From Methylocystis heyeri (lineage in GTDB: Bacteria > Pseudomonadota > Alphaproteobacteria > Rhizobiales > Beijerinckiaceae), in contig NZ_CP046052.1 of the NCBI RefSeq assembly GCF_004802635.2, positions 2,232,001 through 2,296,000 on the forward strand: a stretch of 64,000 bases of DNA, read 5' to 3'. The notes beneath the pieces are model-generated. The model saw nothing but the letters and a program-made list of their open reading frames with translations. It had not been told where the DNA came from and made no database searches. A program made the translations under genes and the position numbers. Positions 55,953 through 64,000 of the stretch are shown here, piece after piece (position 1 is the first letter of the stretch; the number at the start of each line of letters is the position of its first letter).

Positions 55953-56498
55953 TCACTCGGTGGCGGCGCGCCATACGAAGCGGCCGTCGCCGGCCTCGTC
56001 GGTCCACAGCGGCGCCGCGCGTGCGACGATCGAAGTGACGGGAAGCGGACCGAAATAGCGGCCATCAAGGCTGTCCGGCACGGTCGGGTTCATGAGGAAG
56101 ACTTCGCCCGGTTGAAGCGTACGGCAGCCGCTCCAGCGCGGCAGCGGACGAGCGAGATGGTCGCGCGTCTGCGCCGCGCCGACACCGACATGATCGATCG
56201 TGACGGCCCCCCCTGCCCGGCACACGATCTGCCCCGGCAACGCCATCACGTGCTTCAGGAGAGGCACGCCTTTCGGCAGGAAGCCGCCGTCGGCGAGGTA
56301 GCTCGCGATGGGTTCGGGCGGACGGACTGCGACCAAGTCGAGGCTGTGAAGCTGTCCGACCGGCCGCAGCACATAGAACCCGATGGGCGTGCTGGCGGTG
56401 CCGTTCCAAATCAACCGCGGCGTGAGATCAAACAACGCTGCCCCGCCAGCCGCGAGCAAGCCAACGCACGTCGACATGACGTAACTGAGGCGGCTCAT
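55953..56498 (-). CDS. traF: TraF-type S26 signal peptidase
   Basis: A 181-residue conjugative peptidase with one N-terminal membrane helix, catalytic Ser36 (GTASTPIGFYVL) and Lys82 (LLKHVMALPGQIVC), and a C-terminal GCRTLQPGEVFLMNPTVPDS then LDGRYFGPLPV box that is typical of TraF/Lep proteins. In IncP systems TraF cyclises the TrbC pilin, which fits the TrbC encoded here. It overlaps the DUF2840 gene by 4 bases. Confidence 0.94.
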   Translation of the reverse strand: MSRLSYVMSTCVGLLAAGGAALFDLTPRLIWNGTASTPIGFYVLRPVGQLHSLDLVAVRPPEPIASYLADGGFLPKGVPLLKHVMALPGQIVCRAGGAVTIDHVGVGAAQTRDHLARPLPRWSGCRTLQPGEVFLMNPTVPDSLDGRYFGPLPVTSIVARAAPLWTDEAGDGRFVWRAATE

Positions 56499-57013
56499 GG
56501 CGAGACGTTCCGGCGTTTAAGCCACGCCGCGTGCTGCTCGCGTGTATAGGCGCGCGGCTGATGGCCGGCTGCGACACGGTTCTGGAGGTGGCGCCAATAT
56601 TCCGGCGCGACATCAGCGGGATCGATTTTGAGCGCCTCGATCGCGTCGATCGCCTGCAGCACGCGCTCGACCTTGGGCCAGCTATCGACCCGCAGCAGGA
56701 TCTCGCCGCCCGGACGAACGAAAGGCAAAGTCTGAAAGCGTGCGCCGGGTTCGACCGCGCGCACGATGTCCATCCGCGAGATGATCGTGCCGTAATCGTT
56801 CGAGGCCCAACGGACGAATGCAAAAATGTTGTTGGGTGTGAAGCTGGCGATGCTGCGGCGGCGATCGAGGATCTTCTCCTCGGCGCGGCGGCCGAACCGC
56901 AGCCAGTGCTCGATCTTCTTCTCGATCCAGGTCAGATGGACATGGGTGAGAGGCGCCGCGCTGTGATATGCCGACGGTATGGCGTGCTGGGGCAAAGGCT
57001 CATTGTCGTTCAT
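56495..57013 (-). CDS. DUF2840 domain protein
   Basis: A 172-residue soluble protein from the ATG at 57013, overlapping the RHH gene by 4 bases. It matches DUF2840: THVHLTWIEKKIEHWLRFGR, RSIASFTPNNIFAFVRWASN, DYGTIISRMDIVRAV, GGEILLRVDSWPKVERVLQA. It always travels with traF and parA in this type of element; biochemical function is unknown. Confidence 0.92.
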   Translation of the reverse strand: MNDNEPLPQHAIPSAYHSAAPLTHVHLTWIEKKIEHWLRFGRRAEEKILDRRRSIASFTPNNIFAFVRWASNDYGTIISRMDIVRAVEPGARFQTLPFVRPGGEILLRVDSWPKVERVLQAIDAIEALKIDPADVAPEYWRHLQNRVAAGHQPRAYTREQHAAWLKRRNVSP

Positions 57014-57264
57014 GAGGGTTCTCCGGGATCGACGGGGAATTCGCGCGAGAGAAGCTCGCGCAGCATGTCGGCGACGGTGACGCCGCGCCGGAAGGCGGCG
57101 ATCTTGATGCGGCCGCGCAGCGCCGGCGCGACGTCGATGGTCAGCCGTGCGGTGAAGGCCGAAGCGTCGTCCGCGCGACGCGCATGAGCCTCGGGAGCTT
57201 TGATCCAGCTCTCCGCGTCGCCGGGTCGGGAGGCGAAGCCACGTCTGGTCGAGCGCTCGGTCAT
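57010..57264 (-). CDS. Small ribbon-helix-helix partner of ParA
   Basis: An 84-residue protein: STRRGFASRPGDAESWIKAP at the N-terminus, then FTARLTIDVAPALRGRIKIA and AFRRGVTVADMLRELLSREF, a beta-helix-helix (RHH) DNA-binding pattern. It is often labelled ParB-like because it directly follows parA. Both ends overlap neighbours by 4 bases, so it is translated with them. A centromere-binding role is inference. Confidence 0.82.
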   Translation of the reverse strand: MTERSTRRGFASRPGDAESWIKAPEAHARRADDASAFTARLTIDVAPALRGRIKIAAFRRGVTVADMLRELLSREFPVDPGEPS

Positions 57265-57899
57265 GGCGCGATCCTCGCGACCTCGGCGGCGAGCGCGGCG
57301 ATCTCGCGGGCGGCGGCGCCCTGCTCGGCAAGCTCGAACACCAGGCGGCCGGATCGCGCGGCGTCGGCGAAGGCGACACGCTGGCCGATTGTGCTGGCCA
57401 GCACCGGCGGATCATGATCGGCCAGGGTCTGGGCCGTCTCGCGAGCGATGACAGTGCGAGCGCCGCAGCGGTTCAAGACGAAGCGCGCGGCGAGCTGTGG
57501 GCGATAGATGCGCGCCTCGCGGAGAAGGCCGAGCATCTCGGCCGAAGCCCAGCCGTCGAACGGCGACGGCTGCACGGGGATCAACACCAAGTCAGCTGCG
57601 AGCAGCGCCGAACGCATCAGGCCAGCGACGCGTGGCGGTCCGTCGATAACGACATGATCGGCGGCGCGGGCGAGTTCCGGCGCCTCGCGATGGAGCGTAT
57701 CGCGCGCCAGGCCGACGACGCCGAAGAGCCGAGAAAGCTTTTCCCGCGCGCGTTGCTGCGACCAGTCCAACGCCGAGCCCTGCGGATCGGCGTCGATCAG
57801 CGTGACATGTTTGCCCTGCAGCGCCCATTCGGCGGCGAGATGCAAGGCGAGCGTCGTCTTGCCGACGCCGCCCTTCTGATTGAGCAAAGCGACGATCAT
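57261..57899 (-). CDS. parA: ParA family partition ATPase
   Basis: A 212-residue ParA/MinD-type Walker ATPase. The deviant Walker A KGGVGKTT (9-16, with signature Lys9 and Lys14), LIDADPQGSALDW, HVVIDGPP and DLVLIPVQPSPFDGW are present, and the protein is of the short type without an N-terminal HTH. It should segregate an extrachromosomal form of the element, together with the RHH protein downstream. ATGA overlap with the initiator gene. Confidence 0.95.
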   Translation of the reverse strand: MIVALLNQKGGVGKTTLALHLAAEWALQGKHVTLIDADPQGSALDWSQQRAREKLSRLFGVVGLARDTLHREAPELARAADHVVIDGPPRVAGLMRSALLAADLVLIPVQPSPFDGWASAEMLGLLREARIYRPQLAARFVLNRCGARTVIARETAQTLADHDPPVLASTIGQRVAFADAARSGRLVFELAEQGAAAREIAALAAEVARIAP

Positions 57900-59011
57900 C
57901 GCTTCGCTCCCGGTTTACGACCGAAGGGCAAGGATGGCTGATTTTCTGGGTGCCCCGAGACCGGGGCCTTGGCTCTGGTTCGTTTGTCCCCAGATCGCGC
58001 GGGCGGACAACAAAAGTTAGATTCTAAGTTAGATTCTAAGTTATGCGGCGAGATTACCGTTTCAGGCCAGAGTGTTAATTGCGGTTTTAACGCCCGAAGT
58101 CCCGATACCCCCACGCCCGAAGTCCCGATAGTCGGAACGCCCGAAGTCCCGAGGCTATCCACAGGGTTATCCACAGGCCCTGTGGATAAGTCGGCAGGCA
58201 GGATGCGCAGTTGCTCTCGCCGGCCCTCGCGTTCGATGAGCAGCCGATAGCCCGGAAGGGGCTGACGGGCGGCGATCCGGCGCAGGTCGCAGGCGAAGTC
58301 GGCGAGCTTGGCGAGGCTGCCAGATTTCTGGTGAAGATGCGCGATCTCGAACAGCCAGCCCGTGGGCTGGCGGCCGGCGTGCTTGCGGGCGACCCGATAG
58401 AGCCAGCGCTCGATGCCGCCGGTGAGGCGGAAATAGGCCGGGTCGATGGTGAGGACGAGCGAGCGATCGATGACGCCGCGGTAGAACCAATCGGGGAGAA
58501 CAAATTCCATGCCCTCGACGCGGCCGTCGCGCGTCGTGCATTCCTCCCACTCGTTGATCCAGGAGAACTGGTGGCGCCGCCAATGCTCGCCATTGCGGAT
58601 GGTGGTGCGGATGACGGTCGCCTGCAGGCGGGAAAGTGCGCCCTTCAGGAGCCTATAGTCGCGGGCGCCGGTCTGCCGGCCGACAGAGGCCAAAAGCTGG
58701 TAGGGCGTGAAGCGCAGAAAGCGCGAAGTCTTGAACCCGAGGTTTTCGGCTTCGACCAGCTGACTCGCGGCCCAGATGAGCACGTCGGCGTCCCAAATGG
58801 TCGCCATTCCGTGCTCCGGCACGGCGTGGACCTCGACCCGGACATCACCGGCCTCATAGAGAATCGGCGCGGTGCGCCTGGCCTTGGCGAGCGAGAAGAA
58901 CGGACGCTCCATCAGGTCTCGTTGATCGCGCGGGCTGGCGTCGCCCGTGGCGACGACGAACGGATCGAGCATGCTGCGTTCGCTGACGGTGATGGGGCGG
59001 CGCGACGACAT
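57896..59011 (-). CDS. Plasmid-type replication initiator protein
   Basis: A 371-residue RepA-like initiator from the ATG at 59011. It has the N-terminal RDLMERPFFSLAKARRTAPI segment, VRVEVHAVPEHGMATIWDAD, the winged-helix-like LIWAASQLVEAENLG and FTPYQLLASVGRQTGARDYR, and WLYRVARKHAGRQPTGWLFE, typical of the replication initiator A family in alphaproteobacterial elements. The C-terminal 90 residues are low complexity (repeated GTSGV and NLES units) because this part of the gene also holds a repeat array with DnaA boxes (58014-58189). It follows the HTH gene by 14 bases. Confidence 0.9.
   Translation of the reverse strand: MSSRRPITVSERSMLDPFVVATGDASPRDQRDLMERPFFSLAKARRTAPILYEAGDVRVEVHAVPEHGMATIWDADVLIWAASQLVEAENLGFKTSRFLRFTPYQLLASVGRQTGARDYRLLKGALSRLQATVIRTTIRNGEHWRRHQFSWINEWEECTTRDGRVEGMEFVLPDWFYRGVIDRSLVLTIDPAYFRLTGGIERWLYRVARKHAGRQPTGWLFEIAHLHQKSGSLAKLADFACDLRRIAARQPLPGYRLLIEREGRREQLRILPADLSTGPVDNPVDSLGTSGVPTIGTSGVGVSGLRALKPQLTLWPETVISPHNLESNLESNFCCPPARSGDKRTRAKAPVSGHPENQPSLPFGRKPGAKR
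58014..58043. repeat. AT-rich tandem 12-mers (possible unwinding element)
   Basis: The 12-mer AAGTTAGATTCT occurs twice in tandem (58014-58025, 58026-58037) and is followed by a partial third unit AAGTTA. It is AT-rich inside a GC-rich gene and encodes the NLESNLES repeat of the initiator. Together with the iterons and DnaA boxes to its right it looks like the melting region of an origin. Confidence 0.65.
58091..58152. repeat. Three 15-bp direct repeats (iteron-like)
   Basis: CGCCCGAAGTCCCGA is repeated exactly at 58091-58105, 58114-58128 and 58138-58152, with start-to-start distances of 23 and 24 bases, about two helical turns. Such spacing is typical of initiator-binding iterons. Confidence 0.75.
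58155..58189. promoter_or_regulatory. DnaA-box cluster, candidate vegetative origin
   Basis: Three DnaA boxes in 35 bases: CTATCCACA (58155-58163), the perfect consensus TTATCCACA (58167-58175) and its inverse TGTGGATAA (58181-58189). The last two form an 11-bp-arm palindrome. The cluster is directly beside the iteron-like repeats and lies inside the initiator gene, as in many iteron plasmids. Confidence 0.75.
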
Positions 59012-59025
59012 TGGGATGCGCCGCT

Positions 59026-59277
59026 TCAGCGAGACGCGTGGCCGACGGCGCGGGCCTCGACATAGCGAGGATCCGAGGTCGAGCGGCAAGCCGCCTGATC
59101 GGCCCAGGCCTCTAGATCGTCGATTGCATAGACGACGCGGCCGCCGAGCTTGCGGAAGGTCGGGCCGCTTCCATGGCAGCGATATTTTTCCAGCGTGCGC
59201 GGCGAGAGACCGAGAATGCGCGCGGCTTCATGCGTTCGAAGGAAGCGGGCCGCGAATTCGGCAACTCTGGCGGACAT
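59026..59277 (-). CDS. AlpA/excisionase-like helix-turn-helix protein
   Basis: An 83-residue MerR-type HTH protein from the ATG at 59277: FLRTHEAARILGLSPRTLEK then YRCHGSGPTFRKLGGRVVYA and IDDLEAWADQAA. Proteins of this kind are excisionases or small activators in integrative elements. It is the first gene of the rep-par-tra operon, so it may control it. Confidence 0.9.
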   Translation of the reverse strand: MSARVAEFAARFLRTHEAARILGLSPRTLEKYRCHGSGPTFRKLGGRVVYAIDDLEAWADQAACRSTSDPRYVEARAVGHASR

Positions 59278-59623
59278 GAGCGATCTCCGTGTCGGTCGCG
59301 TGCGCCGCGGGCAAAGCCGCGGCGTGTCTGGACCAGAGTGGCGGAGAAGCCAGGCGCAGGGGGTGGACGAAGATTCGAGTTCTTTGCGTGTCCCCCCTCG
59401 GGGGGCCTCAGGGGGGTGGACAGGCCCCTGTAACACCATGAGGTTTGTGAGAATGGATGCGGTGAAAGGGTTGGGCTAGCGGTCGAAATCTAAGGCTTGG
59501 TTCCCGCGAAGCGGCCTTCCGGCATGCCGTTGCGAACGCCGATTGTGTTGAAAAATTCGACCGTTCCCGCGATGCGGATGGCGTGACTCACTTCCTCTGT
59601 AGATTTGCGGAGAAGCGACGACA
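59278..59623. other. Region upstream of the rep-par operon
   Basis: About 350 bases with no gene. It holds a perfect hairpin CCCCCC-TC-GGGGGG (59392-59405) followed by another G run, and a TGTGTTGAAAAATTCG stretch near 59546-59561 that may be the end of the insertion sequence whose transposase fragment starts at 59624. The promoter of the HTH-rep operon should be here. Confidence 0.4.
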
Positions 59624-59752
59624 ATGGGCGTGCAGGCGACGGCGGCTCGGTTGTTCTACGACTTCTGCCTCGACGACCATTTGCCCGCCGACAATCAGCT
59701 TCGAGGCATCGACCGGCATCTCGATCTCGCGCGCATCCGCGCGCCATGCTAG
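59624..59752 (+). mobile_element. IS1182-like transposase, N-terminal fragment
   Basis: An ATG at 59624 starts a 42-codon frame, MGVQATAARLFYDFCLDDHL, PADNQLRGIDRHLDLARIRA, then PC and a stop. This is the typical beginning of an IS1182-family transposase, which continues for more than 400 residues. The rest is missing; homology stops at 59745, so something replaced or deleted the element body here. Confidence 0.72.
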
Positions 59753-59900
59753 TCACGTTCGCCTCCCTGACGGTCGTCCGCCAGAAGCAGACCTTGCTAA
59801 GTGCGTATGTGAACGTCCGGCATGGCCGTCACCGGCTCGCGGTATCTAGATTCCCCGACAAGGATTTCGACCTGCTTAAGATGAAGCCGCGAAATCTCCG

Positions 59901-62900
59901 CTAGTAGTCGACGTTGGACGCCTTCTTCGCGTACCAGAAACGCATGCTGCCATCATCGGCACGTAGCGCCACGATGACGAGCTTGACACCAGACGTTTCG
60001 TCGTAGGACTTTGAGGAGCGGCATTTCCAAAGCCTGATCGTCGTGACTAGCCGGCGCTTCAAGCCCGACAAAGTTGCCTCCAGCCACGTTGGAGCTGCCC
60101 TTAAGATTTCGCCTCCGGACTGCTGGCGATATTTGTGCTGGTCGGGGTCGGGCTCCCACTTCCCCCACACCTGGCTCTTCAGGGCGAGACCGCCACCGGC
60201 GTCGTGCCACTCGCCGAACACCGGCCCTTCGGTCAAAGAAAGTTGGTGTGTGAGTTCAATCCCCAGCCGCGGCCTCGACGCCGCACCATGGGCGGCGAGC
60301 TCATCGCCTTGGTCGATGCCGAGACCATAACGCTCGGGCGCCCAGACCAGTGGCTCGAAAGGGCTCGCCTGCCGATCGCGACGATCATAGTAGCCTCCAT
60401 CCCAAAACTCAGGCAGCCAGACGTCATGGCCGGGCTCCTTGGACAAAGTCGTACACCGCTGCACCGCCCCTTTTCGTTCAGAGAGTGCTGACGTGATGTT
60501 CACCGAAACGCCGTCCGGCGATGTCCAACGACCATAGAGCGGAATAGGCTCGGCCGGATCGCGATCAGTGATCCTGAGCTTCTTTAGAACAACGTCCTGA
60601 GGCTGAAGCGACTCCTGCTGCTTCTGGCGAGGACCGAGAAAGTCTTCAAACGCCTCGTGTGGAATGCCGTCCTTGCGATCGGAAAGCCACGTGCCGTCAT
60701 CGAAGGTGATGTCGTAGCGGTCACGCCACTCGCGCCACTTGTCCGCGTCGTCGTCATAGGTTCTCGCCACGATAGGATGAGAAGCGAATAGCTGGGTCGC
60801 AGCACCAAAAAGCGCATGCTTTTGGACATGCTCCCGGAAGTAATCATACCGGTCATGGCGATCGCGGCGGTAGCGATCATGTCCGGCGAAATAGCTCATG
60901 TCCTTGGCCTCTGGCCATCGCGCGACAATCTCGCTCGCGAGCAGGTCCGTGACCGTGCCATGAGCCATTCCAAAGAGCTGGGTCAGGTCACTTAGCGCGG
61001 ATTTGTTGAACTCATAGTCAAATATAAATCCGGACGCCGAATCCACGGATGCCGGCCACTCATCTATCTTCACGGTGCCCTTTGGCGGCGTGTCGATTTG
61101 CGCGTGCAGTAGAGCGAGCTCCTTGTCGGGAGCGCCGCCATTCCCAATGCCGGCGAGGCAGCGTGCGATATGCACTTTGTGCATTACATGGACATCACTC
61201 CGCTGTGAGAGCGCCAGGAATTTAGGGCGCAAAAATGCCAGAGCACTGCCGTGCCGCTTTGCGGCCCGCGCGAGCCCGATGAGAAGCCACTCCTGCGAAT
61301 TCTGAAACGGTAGCGATCTTTCGGCTGAAGTGAGAGCGGGCACCCCGCGGACGTCAAACCGGTCGAGCAGCAGCTCCAGCTCCTCGTGCAAGCCCAGTTC
61401 GACCGCAGTGGAAAGCGACCTCGCCACCGACCACCGGACATAGGCGTCGTCATCGCCCAACAGATGCCACAGCAAGTCGGCCAAGAAATCGGACTCCCGA
61501 GGTGCAAACGCGAGATCGGCTCGATACGGGCCTTCACCGATCTCGTCGGCGAAACGCGAGGCCGTGCCTGATAGGAGTAGCTCGAAGGCCTCGAGCGCGG
61601 CCGCACCCGACGCAATGTCACAAAGGGAAGTTGCCAGCTGAAGCCATTCGTCTCCATCGAGCTCGACTTCGTCTACCGCAACCTTCTTCAGTATCTGCTC
61701 GAGCACGAAGCGCTTGTCGCCGCAAAGCTCCGAAAGCTGATAGATGGGCCGGGCGACATTGGAGTACCGGTCGTCAAACAGCTGGGCCCCCTTGTGCTCG
61801 AAGAGCGATGCGATCAGTTCTTTGGCGTGCGACTGCAAATGGGCCGTCTCACCCGACCACTCCTTGATGCACTCAAGGATGAGGTCGATTGCCCGATCAA
61901 ACTCGAACTCGGTTGCCTCGCAAATGGCGAACAGGAATGGCAATCGCTTGTCGTAGAGGCACGCGCTTCGCACGCCCTCCAAGAACTGAAGACGCGCGCC
62001 GAACGGAAGGCTCTTATTTTCCTCGATGGCCTTGATGGCCTCGTCTATTGACGCGGCCGACGTTGGATCGCAGCTCTGGACCAGTGCCGCGATGGTTTCG
62101 TCGACCTGCTCTTTCGTGGGGCGCTCTGGCTTGGGGGCGAGGAAGTCGTTTGAGGACCGATTGCGGCCGTTGAACTCGTCCTGTTTCTGTTTCGCAAACG
62201 CTCTCGTTTGTTCGATTGCAGCCCTATCGTCTTCGCTGAGCGTCCCGGGATATTCACCTTCCACCTTGAGGAGGCTTTCCCAAAGCGTCGGCCATGCACC
62301 GTCCGAATGCTCGGCACGCAGCTTCCAAAGAACTACATCCATAATGTTCTTGCGATCCGTAGGCTCGCACACGCCCAGGAGATCGGAGATGCCTTCGCCG
62401 ACTTGCCAATCCCACCAGCCATGATCTTTGCACAGCGTGAGAAGTAGCGCGGCTCGTAAGGGTGACAGCCTGCGCTTTTTCGCGAGGTAGCAAACCAGCT
62501 GGGGCAGGCCGTAGGACAGCTCGACCACGTCCTGGTCTTGCCAGCGTACAAGCTTGGCGATGGCGGCGAAGCCAATGGAGTTCGCTGCCGAACGGCCAAA
62601 CGATGTCCAGCCGAACTTACTCGGTTCGTCATGGGCAATTGCCTGGCAAAGGTTCATCAGACGCTGCGCGGCCGCAGGTGAGAGGTCGCCGCCCGGCTGA
62701 ACCACACCATAGTGAAGCAGCGAGTAGATTTGCTGATAGTCCTCGCCGCCCATCTGGTCGAGCTGAGAGAGGCCTTGGCGGTAATACTCGCGTGCCTCAT
62801 CGACGCTCATGGGAACGAGCGCCTCGGCGAGGTCGGCATATCCTTCGGCGCGGGAGCCTGTGTTTCCATCTTTTCGGATTTGCTCAGAGATGTGTCGTGC

Positions 62901-64000
62901 AAACTCGCCCGCGAGGCTGTGCAAAGGTGGTCTGCGCGCTAGATGCGCCAAGACTCTGAGCTTTTGGTAGGGCGCGAACCGCCCGGCAGAAACAAGATCG
63001 ACAACGGCGCGCGCCTGCTCCGGCGTAACATCAGCCGCGTAGGAGAAGAGCACACCCACATACGCGAGGCCCAGTGTTCGGGACTGCAAATCTACCGAGT
63101 TCTCTGTTCGCCAATGAATGGTGCTGCGGGTCTTCGACTTCCAGACATTAAGGAAGGCGTCGATCGTCGCGGCGCTGATCGGCTGCATTGAAAGGATAGC
63201 GTCTTGAATGGGCTGCGTCAGCATCAATGCCAGCTCTATGGAATCAGCGATCTCGTCACGTTCAATCGAGTTGTATCGAGCCTTCTCCTTGGCGGCCTTT
63301 CGCTTCTTGACGCCTTGCGCCGGTGCGCCGGCAACGGTCTGCTCCGAGATGAACTTCGCCAGCTTCTTCTTATCGCTGATGGCGCTCGCGCGCTTCGTAA
63401 TCTTCAGTTCGCTGGGAAGGAGATCGTGGTAAGCGAGCGGCCTTCCAGCAGACCAGGCACGCACGCAAGCGCCAATGAGAGGCTGCCAGACCTTCGGATA
63501 TCCATAGCGCTCGCTGTAGTCGTAGCCCGAGGGCCGCATCTTTCGGACACTGCGTATCAGCGAGGCGGCAGCCGAACGCGATCCCATCAACAGCGCGCTG
63601 AGTGCGGCTTCGACGATGTCTCCGGCGAAGCTTTTGTCCTCTCCGAAGGAGTAGTCCTGACGGTCTTCTTGATCGTCCGGTGCCGAGAAGGTCTTGAGCG
63701 AGGCGGAAAGAGATTTGGCCTGCGACGGGGTGATGAATTGGGGCCGAGTCAGCAGGCGGATCTTCAGCGCCGCGCACTTGCACCGATCGCTCGCGGCGAA
63801 CTCTACGAACTCAGCGAGTGCGTCATCGCCCGCCGTCAACTTCAGCAGATCCAGCAGGGTGAGAAGCTCATCGCTCGCGGAGAGCGAGAAACGAACGTTC
63901 CAGCGGCTGAGGTTTTGATCGATGCTTTCGAGGTCGCCATGCAAGACGCCGGCGAACAATACCGCTGCAAAGTCGGATGTCTCGGGCCCGGCACGGTCAT
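59901..64000 (-). CDS. Very large protein of unknown function, helical-repeat-like, N-terminus outside window
   Basis: At least 1366 residues; the frame is open to the right edge (a TTG at 63959 is not a credible start, as in-frame codons continue to 64000). No signal peptide, membrane helix or P-loop is visible in this part. Long stretches are amphipathic helices like HEAT/TPR repeats (YVRWSVARSLSTAVELGLHE, HVMHKVHIARCLAGI). A charged segment (HDRYRRDRHDRYDYFREH) and a beta-rich, Trp-rich C-terminus (GEWHDAGGGLALKSQVWGKW, FWYAKKASNVDY) follow. A large repeat protein next to a mobile backbone could be the sensor part of a STAND-type antiviral protein, but no diagnostic motif is in view. Confidence 0.75.
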   Translation of the reverse strand, partial: DRAGPETSDFAAVLFAGVLHGDLESIDQNLSRWNVRFSLSASDELLTLLDLLKLTAGDDALAEFVEFAASDRCKCAALKIRLLTRPQFITPSQAKSLSASLKTFSAPDDQEDRQDYSFGEDKSFAGDIVEAALSALLMGSRSAAASLIRSVRKMRPSGYDYSERYGYPKVWQPLIGACVRAWSAGRPLAYHDLLPSELKITKRASAISDKKKLAKFISEQTVAGAPAQGVKKRKAAKEKARYNSIERDEIADSIELALMLTQPIQDAILSMQPISAATIDAFLNVWKSKTRSTIHWRTENSVDLQSRTLGLAYVGVLFSYAADVTPEQARAVVDLVSAGRFAPYQKLRVLAHLARRPPLHSLAGEFARHISEQIRKDGNTGSRAEGYADLAEALVPMSVDEAREYYRQGLSQLDQMGGEDYQQIYSLLHYGVVQPGGDLSPAAAQRLMNLCQAIAHDEPSKFGWTSFGRSAANSIGFAAIAKLVRWQDQDVVELSYGLPQLVCYLAKKRRLSPLRAALLLTLCKDHGWWDWQVGEGISDLLGVCEPTDRKNIMDVVLWKLRAEHSDGAWPTLWESLLKVEGEYPGTLSEDDRAAIEQTRAFAKQKQDEFNGRNRSSNDFLAPKPERPTKEQVDETIAALVQSCDPTSAASIDEAIKAIEENKSLPFGARLQFLEGVRSACLYDKRLPFLFAICEATEFEFDRAIDLILECIKEWSGETAHLQSHAKELIASLFEHKGAQLFDDRYSNVARPIYQLSELCGDKRFVLEQILKKVAVDEVELDGDEWLQLATSLCDIASGAAALEAFELLLSGTASRFADEIGEGPYRADLAFAPRESDFLADLLWHLLGDDDAYVRWSVARSLSTAVELGLHEELELLLDRFDVRGVPALTSAERSLPFQNSQEWLLIGLARAAKRHGSALAFLRPKFLALSQRSDVHVMHKVHIARCLAGIGNGGAPDKELALLHAQIDTPPKGTVKIDEWPASVDSASGFIFDYEFNKSALSDLTQLFGMAHGTVTDLLASEIVARWPEAKDMSYFAGHDRYRRDRHDRYDYFREHVQKHALFGAATQLFASHPIVARTYDDDADKWREWRDRYDITFDDGTWLSDRKDGIPHEAFEDFLGPRQKQQESLQPQDVVLKKLRITDRDPAEPIPLYGRWTSPDGVSVNITSALSERKGAVQRCTTLSKEPGHDVWLPEFWDGGYYDRRDRQASPFEPLVWAPERYGLGIDQGDELAAHGAASRPRLGIELTHQLSLTEGPVFGEWHDAGGGLALKSQVWGKWEPDPDQHKYRQQSGGEILRAAPTWLEATLSGLKRRLVTTIRLWKCRSSKSYDETSGVKLVIVALRADDGSMRFWYAKKASNVDY

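Noticed and set aside
58014-58152. Short repeats that might suggest a CRISPR array
   Set aside because: The units are 12 or 15 bases with 0-9-base gaps and lie within a coding gene beside DnaA boxes; no 25-45-base repeats with unique spacers exist.
59605-59904. A 99-codon plus-strand frame overlapping the IS1182 fragment
   Set aside because: Its first half is an out-of-frame reading of the transposase fragment; the second half has no recognised family and no start signal.

Overview
The window looks like alphaproteobacterial DNA, probably from the Rhizobiales and plausibly a methylotroph or methanotroph. The signs are an NAD-dependent formate dehydrogenase of the bacterial methylotroph type, an alphaproteobacterial RpoH, Trb-type conjugation genes with the DUF736/DUF2840/DUF2274 companions common in this class, and multidomain CheB-CheR-histidine kinase fusions. 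The species call is inference; there is no rRNA or tRNA gene in view.

Left half (1-32.5 kb): a stress and signalling region with much gene decay. Intact genes include the end of a hybrid sensor kinase, small stress-type proteins (CsbD, DUF3096, DUF3309), a di-haem cytochrome, formate dehydrogenase (fdh), an Mg2+ P-type ATPase (mgtA), a CheB-CheR-PAS-kinase-REC-REC-LuxR fusion, a lone receiver protein, an RpoH sigma factor, a Kbp (BON-LysM) protein, a YddA/SbmA-like membrane protein without its ATPase, and a second CheB-CheR-PAS-PAS-kinase-REC fusion. Between them lie remnants that are not obvious from ORFs alone: a collapsed nuoL-nuoM-nuoN, a deleted and frameshifted dps, an AI-2E-transporter fragment, a broken third csbD, an rpoH with an inverted middle section, and IS66 and IS110 transposase pieces, the IS110 gene split onto both strands.

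Right half (32.5-59.3 kb): an integrative/conjugative element (or related plasmid backbone), almost all on the minus strand. Read from right to left it holds an AlpA-like HTH protein, a replication initiator, ParA, an RHH partner, DUF2840, a TraF peptidase, DUF736, a lytic transglycosylase, a relaxase, a DUF1254 cargo gene, TraG, a CopG-type protein, then trbB-C-D-E-J-K-L-F-G-I and DUF2274. Most junctions are 4-base start/stop overlaps. A LysR regulator bounds the block on the left. The 3' end of the initiator gene carries AT-rich tandem 12-mers, three 15-bp direct repeats and three DnaA boxes, which together look like a vegetative origin.

The most striking feature sits inside the transfer region between the CopG gene and trbB: a compact kaiC-kaiB-kaiB-hybrid histidine kinase operon (43.9-47.9 kb), a mobile Kai-type signalling cassette. 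At the right edge (59.9-64 kb) a very large helical-repeat-like protein of unknown function runs out of the window; position and size make it a candidate defence (STAND-like) cargo protein, but the diagnostic N-terminus is not visible.
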